This document shows, piece by piece, positions 53,723 through 64,000 of a stretch of DNA of 64,000 nt. Where the stretch lies: NCBI GenBank assembly GCA_947359465.1, contig OX375872.1, positions 135,024,011 to 135,088,010 on the forward strand, in the 5' to 3' direction. The position numbers were made by a program, and so were the translations under genes. Below the pieces are notes generated by a model. It made no database searches. It had not been told where the DNA came from and saw nothing but the letters and a program-made list of their open reading frames with translations. Origin of the DNA: Metellina segmentata (lineage: Eukaryota; Arthropoda; Arachnida; Araneae; Tetragnathidae). Numbering within the stretch: position 1 is the stretch's first letter; the number at the start of each line of letters is the position of its first letter.

Positions 53723-54791
53723 CAGTGGTCCCTAACCCCCGGTCCGCGGACCGGTACCGGTCCGTGGATCAAATGGTACCGGGCCGCCCAAGGAACATTA
53801 AATTATTTCCATTTTTTTAACTGTGGTGTATTTCTCTCGGGTTTGTGCGGTTCTTATCTATGAAATGTCCACACAAATTAGGAGGCGGTAAATCATAACT
53901 TGAAATTTGTTCTGTTACTAGAGCTTCAATTATGATTTCTGAATTATGTATGTCTCTATTTTCCAATTTTGACAAATGTGACAGCTGTTTTCAAGTTGCA
54001 GACAAAGTAGCTGCATTTAAAGCCAAACTGTTGTGGGGACGGCGCGTGAACAGAGGCATTTTGTACATGTTTCAGACATTAGCGGGGATTTTAGGCGAGA
54101 CTGAGCCTAAACATTTATTCTCCCAGTTGGTGCACGATCACCTGTCTTTGCTTTTAAAAGAGTTTTATCGCTACTTCCCAACCACAAAAGACCCACGAAC
54201 TAGTAAGGAATGGTTCCGCAACCCATTTGTCAACAAATCAGGTGAATCTAGCATGTCTGTGCAAGAAGATCAACTGCTGGAGATTGCAAATGAAGGCGGC
54301 CTTAAAACTACGTTCGAGACAACAACTCTGCCGGTGTTCTGGATTAAAGTCATGGTGGAATACCCTGAGATTGCCACCACAGCACTTAAATCCCTATTGC
54401 CATTTCCGACAACCTAGCTGTGTGAATCGGGGTTTTCTGCAGTGACAGCAACCAAAACCAAACAACGGAATAAACTGGACATAAGCAACACACTTCGGGT
54501 GTCATTGTCTCCTATTACCCCCAGATGAAACCGTCTCGTTGCAATGAAACAAGCTCAGGGTTCTCATTGATTTAGCGTTCTAGTGAGTTAAAATGTTAAA
54601 TCACTTTATATTCATTTTTTGGTGTAACTGTATTTTATTTTGAAGGCATGTTTAAGTACAATTAAATTAAAATTATTAAATCAAAACAATCTAAAATATA
54701 AACAATCAACGTCCTTCCCCCCTCAGCGGGCCGCGTTAAAATTATCAAACGATGATCCGGTCCGCGGCGATAAAGAGGTTGGGGAACACTG
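53723..54791 (+). mobile_element. hAT transposon, short copy 2
   Basis: Ends CAGTGGTCCCTAACCC and GGTTGGGGAACACTG with a perfect 8-base target duplication ATTTAGAT (53715-53722 and 54792-54799). It is nearly identical to copy 1 at 18882-19946, including the internal structure, so both descend from the same deletion derivative. Confidence 0.93.
53932..54528 (+). pseudogene. hAT transposase C-terminal remnant, copy 2
   Basis: This is the same 199-codon C-terminal region as copy 1. The frame is open past the copy 1 stop but has its own TAG at 54415-54417 (codon 162), where copy 1 has a Tyr codon just before LCESGFSAV. It has one three-base indel relative to copy 1 (54319 region). Neither copy can make an active transposase. 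Confidence 0.85.
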
Positions 54792-55639
54792 ATTTAGATT
54801 ACTAAAACTCAAAATATTCTTGGTCAATTTTCAAAACTCTTGCAGTAAATTATTCACAAATTTATAAACATTAATTTTGATTCAGCAATTTAAAAAATAT
54901 TAATTCAATAAAAAATGAAAAATATTTGAAAATGTCTAAACATTTTAAGGTATTTATTTTTTTTAAAGTTATATTTTTTTTCAAAAGTAAATATTTGTTT
55001 CAGATTTGCTGAATCAAAATTAAAGTATAATGTTTGAAAAAGATATATTTCAAATTTCAACCCTTTAACTTTATCCGTTCTTGACTTATAGCATTTTGAA
55101 TACAGAAAATCTTGAAAAAATGTATCATGGAAAAAAAGGCATTTAAAGTTTTAAAGACAGATTTACAGTTAATAAAATGTTTAAATACCTTTTAAAAGCA
55201 TCCAGATGAGTATCTAACCCTTTCCTCTGAAATCTTTAGTTTAGTTTGAATTTTGCAAGTTCTACCTTTTTTCTATATAGTTTAAAGGTCTCCGTATACT
55301 TAAATAACGTCGCAGATGTTGTTGCCATGACAACTGTTTAAGTGTTAGATTTTCAAAACAATAAACCACAAAAATAATTATATCTCTCGTTCTAATTAAG
55401 ATAGAAACGTGATTCAAACGTCATTTTAAGCAAAAAAACACAAAGAAATTTTTTAAGTATAAAATTTTTTTTCTCGAAAATTTAAAGATTTTTGTGTTCC
55501 GGACCCCCTTAAAAAAATAAAGTGGAATTAATGTGCTGTGGCGATAACAGGTGTTGTCGAGGAGGGTTTGGTTTGTTTGGTTGGTGGGGGTGCCAACGCG
55601 AGTTTTTGCCTTGGTCGGAAACTAGCCTAGTTACATCAC

Positions 55640-55864
55640 TGAAAGTTCTCCAAGTAATTGAAATTCATTGAATAATAAAAGTTTTTTCAAGGTTTTCAAT
55701 CTTGAAACTTCGTTTTTGGTCACATTCAAACATTCTTCAAAGAGGAGAAAGACCTTTCCACGTCATATGAGAAGATGGGGAGGAATCTGTAAACTAATAT
55801 TTCTTGAGGGTCCATCAGTGCAAATTCTAACCCAATACTGCAAAAAAAAAAAAATTAATTTTTT
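55640..55864. other. No gene; A and T runs
   Basis: An open frame crosses an A run (55842-55852) and a T run (55859-55870). No domain. Confidence 0.35.
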
Positions 55865-56500
55865 TTTTTTAACCTTGCTTACTGCGTTGTTTGGAAAAAA
55901 GATTTTTAGAAGCAAAACGCATTTAGGTTGGTAGGCCTGACCTTTTTCTTGTTTAGCCAATTATGTGTAGATAAAGATAAGATAGTGGAACGCAAAAATT
56001 GCTTTCATTGTGGCTTATAATTATTAATTATTAAGTATTAATTATTAATTATTAATTATTTCCACTTTTCATTCCTCAAAAGGAAAATGAGATCGAATTT
56101 AATTGAAGGCCACTTTGTACGACGTAAGCTAGATACTTAGTCAAGGTCAGTGATTGCTTAGTTATGATTTACCCCTTCCTCTCACCCACATCTGTTTTTA
56201 AATAAGTACACCTGTTACCTTCTCTCGGCGTTCAGTTCTGTAAAGTCTCAATTAATCCAGTCTTTTTGGAAACTAAATTAACCTTTATGGTTACACACGA
56301 CTATTTATAGAGGTTTAATAATAATGAACCTCTGTAAATAATCGAGTGAGAGCCACAATGAAAGCAATTTTTGTGTTCCGCTATCTTATCTTTATTTACA
56401 TATATTCGGCTAAACAAGAAAAGATCAGACCAAAAAACCCAAATGCGTTTTGCTTCTAAAAATCTTCGTTCCAAACAACGCGCAGAGCAAAGTTCTTTGA
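55865..56500. repeat. Inverted repeat, ~155-bp arms
   Basis: 55870-56022 (GCGTTGTTTGGAA, TTTTTAGAAGCAAAACGCAT, AGATAAGATAGTGGAACGC, TTGCTTTCATTGTGGCT) recurs as reverse complement at 56345-56495 with perhaps 85% identity by eye. In one frame both arms encode a short KNCFHCG zinc-knuckle-like string. The loop is about 320 bases and includes a TATTAATTA-type run at 56030-56060. Confidence 0.65.
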
Positions 56501-56609
56501 AAAACATTTTTTGAACATGCAAAATAAATTCGAGTATTTCTGGTTACAAATTGCTACAAAACTCTCACTACGGATTTCAATCAACATTAGGGGTTAAAAA
56601 AATCATACA

Positions 56610-56958
56610 AAAATCAATACCTGTGTGATTAAAAGTGTAGTTGGGATTTACCCGTTCATGAGAAAGGCAGCCTATTAGTGTCTGAGCTAAAATAGGCTTC
56701 ATTTTGTAGCAGGTTATGGATTCATGAACGATTTTTCAAGCCAATGATCTGCCATGAATGGGCCAAATGAGCTGGCGAATGCTATACAATAGAGATTGAA
56801 GACCAATATAAAAATTCTTATTGTGGTAATGTAGCATGACTACTTTTGTCAAATGATGTTTAGGTGGAAGAATAATTGGGTGAATTTGGTTGAGCTAAAT
56901 CAGATTTAGCTGATCTGCCACCTACTCGTAAGATGCCCTGAGCATCCCCAAAATTGGA
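56610..56958 (-). pseudogene. BEL/Pao integrase zinc-binding remnant
   Basis: Beyond the stop at 56959, the minus strand continues in shifted frames with LRVGGR-like, HHLTKVVMLHYHNKNFY and IRQLIWPIHGR segments, the HHCC domain of BEL/Pao integrase. Where the first Cys is expected the copy reads HESITCYKMKP, so one zinc ligand appears lost. Similarity ends with ERVNPNYTFNHTG before the catalytic core. Confidence 0.65.
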
Positions 56959-58812
56959 TTAAGAGAGGATAAGATTCCAACCTGGAAGGTGGCTATTCTT
57001 TCTTATGTTCGAAATATCAGAATAAAATACCTCCGGCTGTATATTCTTTAGAAGCATTGCTTCTGCAGCATTTATTTCATTCATTGATAAGGCACCAACC
57101 TTCTTCTCTATTGGTCGTTTACAGTTGTTAGCTACAATCCCTCTCTGTTTCAATTCCTTACGATATGACTCGTTATCTTCTATTGTAGTTACAATTTCAG
57201 TTTCTACAGTTTTATGTTTCTTCAGAAAAGGTGGGCCATTCCACCAAAGTTCGTGGTTATGAACGTCTTTGGGATGAAGACCACGCGATACCAAGTATGC
57301 GGGGTTCAAATCGGATTTGACGTGGTTCCACTCACAATCGCCACTCAACTCTTGGATGATAGTCACATGATTAGCGACAAAGGTTTTCAAACGATGAGGT
57401 GAGGTCTTGGTCCAGGCCAGTGCTATGGTAGAATCAGAGTAGAGGCAAGTCCTATTGACCTCTAGGTTCAGTGCCCTTTTCACTTTAGCAAGCAACTGTG
57501 ACACTAAGACAGCAGCAAACAACTCGAGACGGGGAATCGAAATTGCCTTAATTGAAGTCACTCTAAATTTGCTGCATGAAACACTGATATAAATATCGCC
57601 TGTCATACTGGTAGATTTCATATTTATCGCAGCCCCGTAGGCATGTTCTGCGGTATCAGAAAAGCCGTGGTGTTCAACTGAAGTGGCATTACTAATCCAT
57701 ATTTTCCTATTAATGAGTATGTTGTTTACTTTGTGAAGGAAGAGGCATACATTTTCCATCGTGCATTTTCCTTCTCTGATATCGTGTCACTCCAATCCAG
57801 ATGCAGCAGCCAAAGTTTTTGCATGAATATTTTGGCACTAGTAACTGTTGTATCTATCATACCAAGTGGGTCAAATATCTTTACAATATCCGACAACACT
57901 GCCCTCTCGGTATATTGCTTCTCAAGATATGAAGAAAGCTGGAATGCAAATGAGTCCTCTTGTGGTTTCAACAGTAGTCCTAAAGCCTTAGATTCATCGT
58001 TGGTAAAAAAAAATGTACCTCTAATAAATTTAGGATGATTTGCATGTCATTTATGAAGCTCCATGCCACCTCTTCGTAACAATTTGATGAGTTGTTCTTG
58101 TATTTTCCCTGTAGATTCTATGTCTTCAGCTCCAGAAAGCATGTCATCAACATAGAAATCGTTCAGCACAATTGAAGCAGTTATCGGGAAGTTTGATGCT
58201 TCGTCTAAGGCCAGTTGTTTGAGAGCTCTAGTTGCCAAGTATGGGGCGTTGCAGTTCCATGAGTCACTGATACGTCTTGACACAATCGTTAATATCATCT
58301 TTCCAAAGAATCATCAGCAAATCTCTATGATTAGCGTTAATTAGCACTTGCCTATGCATTTTCTTTATATCAGCAATAAACACGTAGTTATGTTTTCTGA
58401 ATCTTATCATGATAGAAAACAGATCATCTTGAATGATATCTTCATTAAGTAAAATAAAACTGAGATAATTTTCATTCGCTGCTGGGGCTGACGCATCGAA
58501 AACGACTCTTAATTTAGTGGTGTTTTTCTCAGGACGATAGAGCCCATGATAAGGCAAATAATACTAATCTGTCGGTTCAATCTGCTCAAACACTTCTTTC
58601 ATGTGTCCATAGTTCTTGTACTCGTCTATGAAGTCCTTGTAGAGTATTTTCATATTCGGATCCTTGTTGAGTATGCTCCAGAGTGCATTGAGTCGTTCTA
58701 CAGCTTGTTGTTTCGAATCACCCAGGGTACCATCGTTGATTGGCATGATAACCATATACCTTCCAGACTCAGTCCTGGTGTGGGTTGCAATGAAATGTTT
58801 TTCACAAAACAC
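56959..58812 (-). pseudogene. BEL/Pao reverse transcriptase and RNase H region
   Basis: Fragments in at least three frames: the N-terminal linker (58812 to 58564), fingers/palm with VVFDASAPAANENYLS and FIADIKKMHRQV (58557 to 58264), the catalytic YVDD box in FYVDDMLSGAEDI (about 58150), the connection (57971 to 57726), and RNase H with FSDTAEHAYGAAIN, IPRLELFAAVL, YSDSTIALAW and NPAYLVSRGLHP (57759 to 56959). The catalytic Asp pair and RNase H acidic residues are still readable, but stops near 58562 and 58047 and frame changes near 58290 and 57760 disable it. Confidence 0.85.
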
Positions 58813-58850
58813 TTCTCCTTTACACTTTACAGACTGATCTTTTACAGATT

Positions 58851-59468
58851 CTATTTCCCAAAATCTCTGTAGAGTGTTTGGAAAAGATTTTCTTCATCTC
58901 TCAAAAGACCACAATGTGTCACACTACGATGGTCGTTATCCATGGAACCAATAACAACGTAACCGAAAACTGTTTCCTGTAGTACCATAGCATTGTCTTC
59001 AATACGAATTCTGTTACCCTTCAACAATTCGTAGAAAAGTTCAACTCCGAGCAGTATGTCTATTTTACCAGGCTTGCGGAAATCTGGATCCGCGAGTTGA
59101 ATATCTTTAGGCCATTTGAACTTCGAGACCCTAAAATATTGTGATGGAGTGATGCCTGTTATTTTTGGAACAACCAAGAAATCAGTAGTTTTGTAAAAGT
59201 CTTCACACTTGTTTGATACCAATGTATTAAGTTTGGATTTGATGGTCCTTGAAGAACAATTCAATCCAGAAACAGGTGCATAAATGTTTTTCCGTTTCAG
59301 CTTCAAAAAGTCCGCAGACTCTGTTGTAAGGAAATTGTTTTTGGAACCTGAATCTAGAAGCGCTCGGCAGGGTTGCAGTTGTCCGAGAATGTTTTTGATG
59401 TAAACAATTGCTGTCGAAAGGAGAACTGTCCGAGTGTTTGCCAACAAACCGCAAGTGTTCGGGATCAC
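58851..59468 (-). pseudogene. BEL/Pao aspartic protease region
   Basis: A 205-codon open stretch holds the active-site triad region ALLDSGSKNNFLT and the downstream ILLGVELFYELL flap-side motif, as in the retropepsin-like domain of BEL/Pao polyproteins, which process the polyprotein. It ends at a stop at 58851-58853 in front of the reverse transcriptase part, which is in another frame. Confidence 0.8.
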
Positions 59469-59469
59469 T

Positions 59470-60707
59470 CAAGATGCTTTATCTTCACCTCCGGATGCGT
59501 CTTCCTTTTCAGATGGAGGGTTGGAGAATTTTCTTGCTTCTGGTGAGGCTCGAGAAGCATCTTCTCTGTACATTTGAGGATTGTGTGGGTAATGAAGCAG
59601 CGTATGAAGTGTTTTCTAGCAGATTGTACAGGTGAATAGTGATTTACGACTCGCAACTTTATTCGATTGTCCTAAACAGTTCAGGCATAAACCCAATTTT
59701 TTCACGCGGTCTCGTACCGTTGCTTCACAGTCTTATTGAGGAATGATCGGCATTTCTTGATGCCGTGATGACCTTTGCTTAATATGCACGAATTAGAAGC
59801 AGTGCTAGAGTTAGTAAGGTTCTCGCTTTAGAATTCGTCTGAGGAAACAAATAACTGCCCTGCAAATTTTCTAGAATTTGGCAAAGTTTATTTAAAAATT
59901 CAATAAACTCATTCCAGTTAGTTAATTCAGTAGAGGTTTGAGTCATTTCAAACTGCTTTCTATTTTTCTTATCTACCTCTTGCAATATTATGTTTACGAA
60001 AATAATTTTGCTTAATGATCTAAGCTCATTAATTTTAATGACCTGAGATGTTTCGTTACATTGTCTACTGGGTATCTAAGATTTTTTGCCGATTCACTAG
60101 TTAATTTTTCCAAAATTAGAATTTCAGAGATATGAGTAAATAATAGTTTTTTTTTTCAAATCTATTCTCTAAAGCTTTAAACAATGACATAATGGAATCA
60201 GATGTCTTTACTTGCTTAGCATTATCAACTAATGGCGATTGCAAGTAGTAAAGTTTCTGAGAATCTGTTAATTGTTTGTTGTAAGAAATAACGAAGCAAA
60301 TTGAAATTTTAACGAATACCACTCATCTTAAGAACCCGCAAATCTAGGAAGATGAATTTCAGGAAGTCTTACAGTAGTTTTAGGTTCACAAGAATTTTTA
60401 GAATTGATTTGCAATGTATTATTACATGCCTTTAAAACACTTTAGATCCTTACCTCTTCCCCATAGCATCTTTCTTTGTCGATCTGGTATTCATCGTCTT
60501 TCACTGTCATTTCATTATAATCCAGTACTAAGAAAATTCCTCTTGAATATACTTCAGCAACTTGCTCGCTTTTTTGACGTCGCTCAATTTCATTTCCAGT
60601 TCGATACAGGCCATTGAAGTAATGTCCTCGATATCGTATAATTCTAATTTGGTTAGTAGTCTTCGAACTGTTCCTCGCTTTCTGATCAATGTTGTTTGAT
60701 CAACCAT
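59470..60707 (-). pseudogene. BEL/Pao gag remnant
   Basis: An ATG at 60707 opens an N-terminus with MVDQTTLIRKRGTVRRLL. Downstream are a SQKLYYLQSPLVDNAKQ block near 60240 and a WNEFIEFLNKLCQIL block near 59900, both resembling BEL/Pao gag (DUF1759 type). A CX2C zinc-knuckle remnant (LCLNCLGQ and FTCTIC) lies near 59690-59630. Multiple stops and frameshifts separate the blocks. The coat-forming role is known for the family, not testable here. Confidence 0.7.
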
Positions 60708-61039
60708 TCTTCAGAATTCTAACGGTGTAGAACATGTTTCGGCCTTCTATTCCGTTCAAGGACTCAAATGCCGTTTAAAGTTTCAAAATGGACTGTATTT
60801 TTAAATTGTGCATGCAGAATCTACAATAGAATTAACACTGGATTTAAACACAAAACATTAATTACGATCACAATTACATGGCACCTACCATTCAACTGAC
60901 GCTACTCATCTGACAGTTATTGCTTTCTTTCTTCCTTATATTCTATTTTCGGTTGAAGTAGTTGCAGCTTTCAACAGAATGTCGCGCAATCCATTAACAC
61001 AGAACCAAAACTACATTAGCTCATCAATCGCGATTTCGC
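60708..61039. other. Leader side of the BEL/Pao element, no LTR recognised
   Basis: No paired LTR, primer-binding site or gene could be supported. Confidence 0.35.
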
Positions 61040-62210
61040 AATCGCACGCTCCAACAACCACTTTGGCATACTTTGAAACCCTGCCTCAACTATTAGAATT
61101 CAAATAGTTCAACAGTTCCGGAAAGGAAAAATTGTAAATTTCGTAAATCTTCTTAGTCCTCAAATATTCCAGCTCGTGTGTTATTTCCCATATAAAGCCA
61201 GTCCACTCTTGATTTAATTTTAAGTATTTACCTCTGGGAAATAAAGGAATCGGGTCAAATAGTTGTTGACAACTATACCTTTCTCACAATTGAGATGCAG
61301 TTTCAACTATTAGCATTGGAATAGTTCAGCAATAAACGATTGGAAAAATTGTAAATTTTGTAAATCTACTTACAGCCTTCAAATATGTCAGCCCTCGTAT
61401 CATTTTTCATAAAGCCAGTCCACACTTAATTGCTTCGGGTATTACCTCTGGTAGATAAAGGAATCTAATGAAGAAACATCTTTTCTGGAGACCTTTCTCA
61501 CACTTTAAACGCTGCCTCAATTATTTCCATTCCAATATTTCAACAATTCTCGAATATAAGAATTGTACATTTTGTAAATCTTCAAACAGCCCTCAAATGA
61601 TCCAGTGACTTGGACAAAGTGTAACAGGCCATGTCCAATTTTCCACAAAGACCAAAAATAAAGTTTACCCTTGGTTGAATTCGTTGGGTATTCCTCTGGA
61701 AAAAAAAGGAATCAGGTAAAATAATATCTTTCTCAACAACCACTTTGAAATACTTTGAAGCTCAACCTCAGCTATTAGAATTCAAATAATTCCGCAATTA
61801 ACGATTGAAAAAACTGTAAATTTTGTAACATTACAGCTTTTAAATATGCGAGCCCACATGTAATTTCCCACAAAGCCAGTCCATCCTCAATTGAATTCTT
61901 CTTGTATTTCTACTGGTGAATAAAGGAATCTTACAGCCTTAAAATATTGCATCGTCTTGGCTCCAAAATACGACAGTCCATATGTAATTTTCTACAAAGA
62001 CCTGATTGAATTTTTGGGGTATTTCATCTAGTAAATAAAGGAATCGGACCAAAGAATATCCTTCCCAGCGACCTCTTTGGCATATTTTGAACGCTGCTCA
62101 AACTATTACCATACCAATAGATCGGCAATATTCAGAACTGAGAAATCCAATAATTATTAAGAGTTCAAAAGGCAATACCGGCTTGAAAAAAGTTTAGCGT
62201 GATAACTTCT
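61040..62210. repeat. Diverged tandem array, ~215-250-bp units
   Basis: Units share GAAACGCTGCCTCAACTATT-like, AAATTGTAAATTTTGTAAAT, AGCCCTCAAATAT, CACAAAGCCAGTCCA and CCTCTGG(T/G)AAATAAAGGAATC. Starts are near 61074, 61288, 61506, 61753 and 62098, with a partial unit near 61960. Confidence 0.7.
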
Positions 62211-62460
62211 CACATCCTATTCGCCAAACAATCAAGAGGCATATTTCTTTTCGTGACCCGTTATTACGGGCAATTACGAAATCTAACATCCTCTCAACTT
62301 GCCAGGATAAGTGCGGTTTTTGGACGCCACTTTGAATAAAGGTAAAAAAAGAGTAGCGGTTTCATATGCGCTTAATCTCGTGATGCATATGATATGTCAA
62401 TTATTCTTCTCACCTTTAGCGTGCTTTCAAACCACTTGTTGATGAACTTCTTGGAATGAC
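62211..62460. other. No gene recognised
   Basis: Short unique stretch between two repeats. Confidence 0.3.
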
Positions 62461-62464
62461 TTGG

Positions 62465-63060
62465 GGACTGAATTGCGTTTGTCCTGGAGGTAGAAAGGGG
62501 CGTAGTTCTCATATTAAATCAAAAAGAAAATATCAATTTAAATGACTGAAAAAGAATTGAGAGCCTGGGGATACTTGCGAGGGCATTTAAATTAATATAA
62601 TTGTTTATCGATAGTACGTGATCTATATATACGTATATATAGTGAATAAGCTCTGTGTGGTCTCTAAATAGAGATAAATATTTCCTTAAATCTGTGGTCT
62701 TTTTGACCACAGCCTTTCCAAGAAAATGCGGTCTTTAAGGGAGTGGTTGCGCTGGGAGGTTTTACTGTGTGTCATATCTGTTTTTAATTCCAAATTTGAC
62801 TTCAAATAGTGTGGAACTGAATCGTATCTATCCAGGAGGTAATAAAGGGGCACAGTTCTCATATTAAATCAAAAAGAAAATATCAGTTTAAATAACTGAA
62901 AAATAATTGAATTGAGAGCACGAGGATTGCGTGTTTATCGACAATACGTGATCTATATATAGCTAAAAAGCTGCAAGTGGTTTTTGGTGGTCTCTGAATA
63001 AAGGTAAATTTTGCCTTAGGATTGTGGTCAAAAGGCCTTTCCAGGAAAATGTGGTTTTAG
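62465..63060. repeat. Tandem duplication, ~350-bp offset
   Basis: 62468-62735 and 62818-63058 share GTTCTCATATTAAATCAAAA, AGAAAATATCA, GAGAGC, TTTATCGA, TACGTGATCTATATATA, GTGGTCTCT and CCTTTCCA(A/G)GAAAATG. CTGTGGTCTTTTTGACCACAG at 62692-62712 is a hairpin present only in the first copy. Confidence 0.65.
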
Positions 63061-63316
63061 ACCCTCCTGATACTTGACTTTATATGGCCTTTCGTCATTA
63101 GAAAAATTGACCAAATCTTTATGTAGTCAACTTCAAAAATTCGGTAAGAACCTTGTGACGACATGTTTCATTATTAACAAAACTGGTTGGATCTTGATGG
63201 ACGAGATTGTGATCATCAGAAGAAAACTAATCAGATCTTCATCCCATCATCACAAAAAAAAAATCGGCATTATCTTGATGGACGAGATATCTCGTCATAG
63301 CCACTTGGAGAGTTAG
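63061..63316. mobile_element. Palindromic TTAA MITE family, copy 6
   Basis: ACCCTCCTGATACTTGAC, degenerate middle units (GGATCTTGATGGACGAGATT), CATCATCACAAAAAAAA with ATCGGC as in copy 4, the perfect palindrome GACGAGATATCTCGTC (63281-63296) and CCACTTGGAGAGTTAG. The final TTAA is altered to TTAG. Confidence 0.6.
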
Positions 63317-64000
63317 GCCATACTTCCAAACGGAATATAATAGTCGATTCTTTGATCTCATTAGAAATTCATTCTAAAAAAAGTAAAATCAAAATGTGCA
63401 TAGGTCCAAAATTTCATACAAAATTTTGGATATCTAATAATTCTTGCTTATGAAACTATATTGTGTGAGAAACTTAAATACAAAAACAGAGTCACAAGTT
63501 TTATGGGTTATGTCAATAAGGCAGCTGAGCAGTGGAATTTTTTTTAATGATGATTTATACAGATTCAGAAAGGGACCCGTACTTTCCTGAATCAGACCAT
63601 TGCCTAAACAGTAATTGGCCGGTATTTTCCCACAGGTTCAAGATCATCTTCCTCGTAACTGAAGAAGTTAATCGTATACCTTGTTTCCCTCAACGTGCCT
63701 CAAATATCTAAAATGCCCGACATTCACAAAACCCCTCCCTTTTTACCTCCCTTGCAGAGCTATACTTATCTCCTGGATCTTAAAAGGGGCCTCCAAATCT
63801 CAGTGCAGGGTACATTCTGGAACACGCTCATAGGTCAAAAATGATATCTTATCTGATCAGAGTTATAATTAACAAAGAATATCAAAGACCTTGTATAACA
63901 GGACGTATGTTGTAATTACGTCCGTGAGTAACGTAAGTTTTGTCGTCCTTCAGTCCTGTCCCCCCCCCCCCCCGAAAAGATAGGCTGACAGTTGAAAACT
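63317..64000. other. No gene; poly(C) tract
   Basis: Unique sequence with no supported frame. A C run of about 14 lies at 63960-63973. Confidence 0.4.

Larger units (their letters stand above)
53551..55508. mobile_element. TTAA-flanked non-autonomous element, split by a hAT copy
   Basis: TTAA-AGGGGTCTGGAACACA at 53547-53566 pairs with TGTGTTCCGGACCCCC-TTAA at 55493-55512. Subterminal A/T-rich blocks rich in AAAATTTTT also match. Without the 1069-base hAT insertion and its 8-base duplication it would be about 0.9 kb. No transposase is coded. Confidence 0.7.
52769..55638. mobile_element. Candidate outer element of a nested stack
   Basis: CAGGGACGTAACTAGAC at 52769-52785 and the complement GTCGGAAACTAGCCTAGTTA, CATCACTG at 55614-55638 look like inverted hAT-type ends. 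The flanking 8-mers (ATTGTCCT and AAAGTTCT) agree only partly. If real, the SINE, the TTAA element and the hAT copy all lie inside it. Confidence 0.3.
56610..60707 (-). mobile_element. BEL/Pao LTR retrotransposon, degenerate and truncated
   Basis: On the minus strand, in order, are gag, an aspartic protease, reverse transcriptase, RNase H and the start of integrase, the BEL/Pao arrangement. Sequence resemblance stops in the integrase zinc-binding region near 56610; the integrase catalytic core and any 3' LTR are missing. I could not identify a 5' LTR upstream of 60707. Stops and frame changes occur in every region. Confidence 0.85.

Noticed and set aside
60708..62210. 5' LTR of the BEL/Pao element
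   Set aside because: The region is a multi-unit tandem array and no matching 3' LTR exists in the window.

Overview
The window looks like a piece of an AT-rich arthropod nuclear genome. Spliced-gene signals, tRNA-derived SINEs, Tc1/mariner, hAT, Helitron and TTAA-flanked DNA transposons, a BEL/Pao retroelement and many diverged tandem arrays argue against bacteria or organelles. An arachnid is plausible, but that is only an impression; no host marker gene fixes the clade. Only one host-type coding region is supported: the terminal exon of an unrecognised secreted or membrane protein at 46650-47739 (+), with a good splice acceptor, a Ser/Thr/Pro-rich body, a second hydrophobic segment and a poly(A) signal. 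Almost everything else is mobile or repetitive.

Layout. 1-9.4 kb: a Tc1-like element with an open transposase frame cut by the window start, SINE copies (one inverted pair), a decayed Tc1-like element carrying a TTAA MITE, a palindrome-rich MITE family and a decayed mariner. 9.4-9.8 kb: a GC-rich island. 9.8-17.6 kb: a nearly continuous run of diverged tandem arrays (units from about 25 to 240 bp), including a 4 x 25 bp higher-order repeat. 18.4-26.7 kb: SINEs, one split by a hAT insertion with a perfect 8-bp target duplication, two oppositely oriented copies of a 45-bp array, a hAT dimerisation-domain relic, and a LINE 3' end whose tail resembles the SINE tails. 27-31 kb: a 230-bp array and several SINEs with target duplications. 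31-38 kb: a long-TIR element, a purine-rich array, and a Tc1 internal-deletion derivative related to the element at position 1. 38-46.6 kb: a tandem duplication, two Helitrons, more SINEs, and a 1-kb array folded into a large inverted repeat. 46.6-48 kb: the gene exon. 48-52 kb: further arrays. 52.7-55.6 kb: a nested stack (SINE, TTAA element and hAT copy). 55.8-60.7 kb: an inverted repeat and a degenerate BEL/Pao retroelement on the minus strand. 60.7-64 kb: another array, a 350-bp duplication and a further copy of the palindromic MITE.

The elements interact mainly by nesting and probably by shared machinery. The short Tc1 derivative shares termini with the open-frame Tc1. The hAT copies keep good ends but have broken frames. 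The SINEs seem to share a 3' end with a local LINE, which would fit LINE-assisted mobilisation. All family names S1, S2 and S3 for SINEs are local labels. All identities and unit sizes are by eye.
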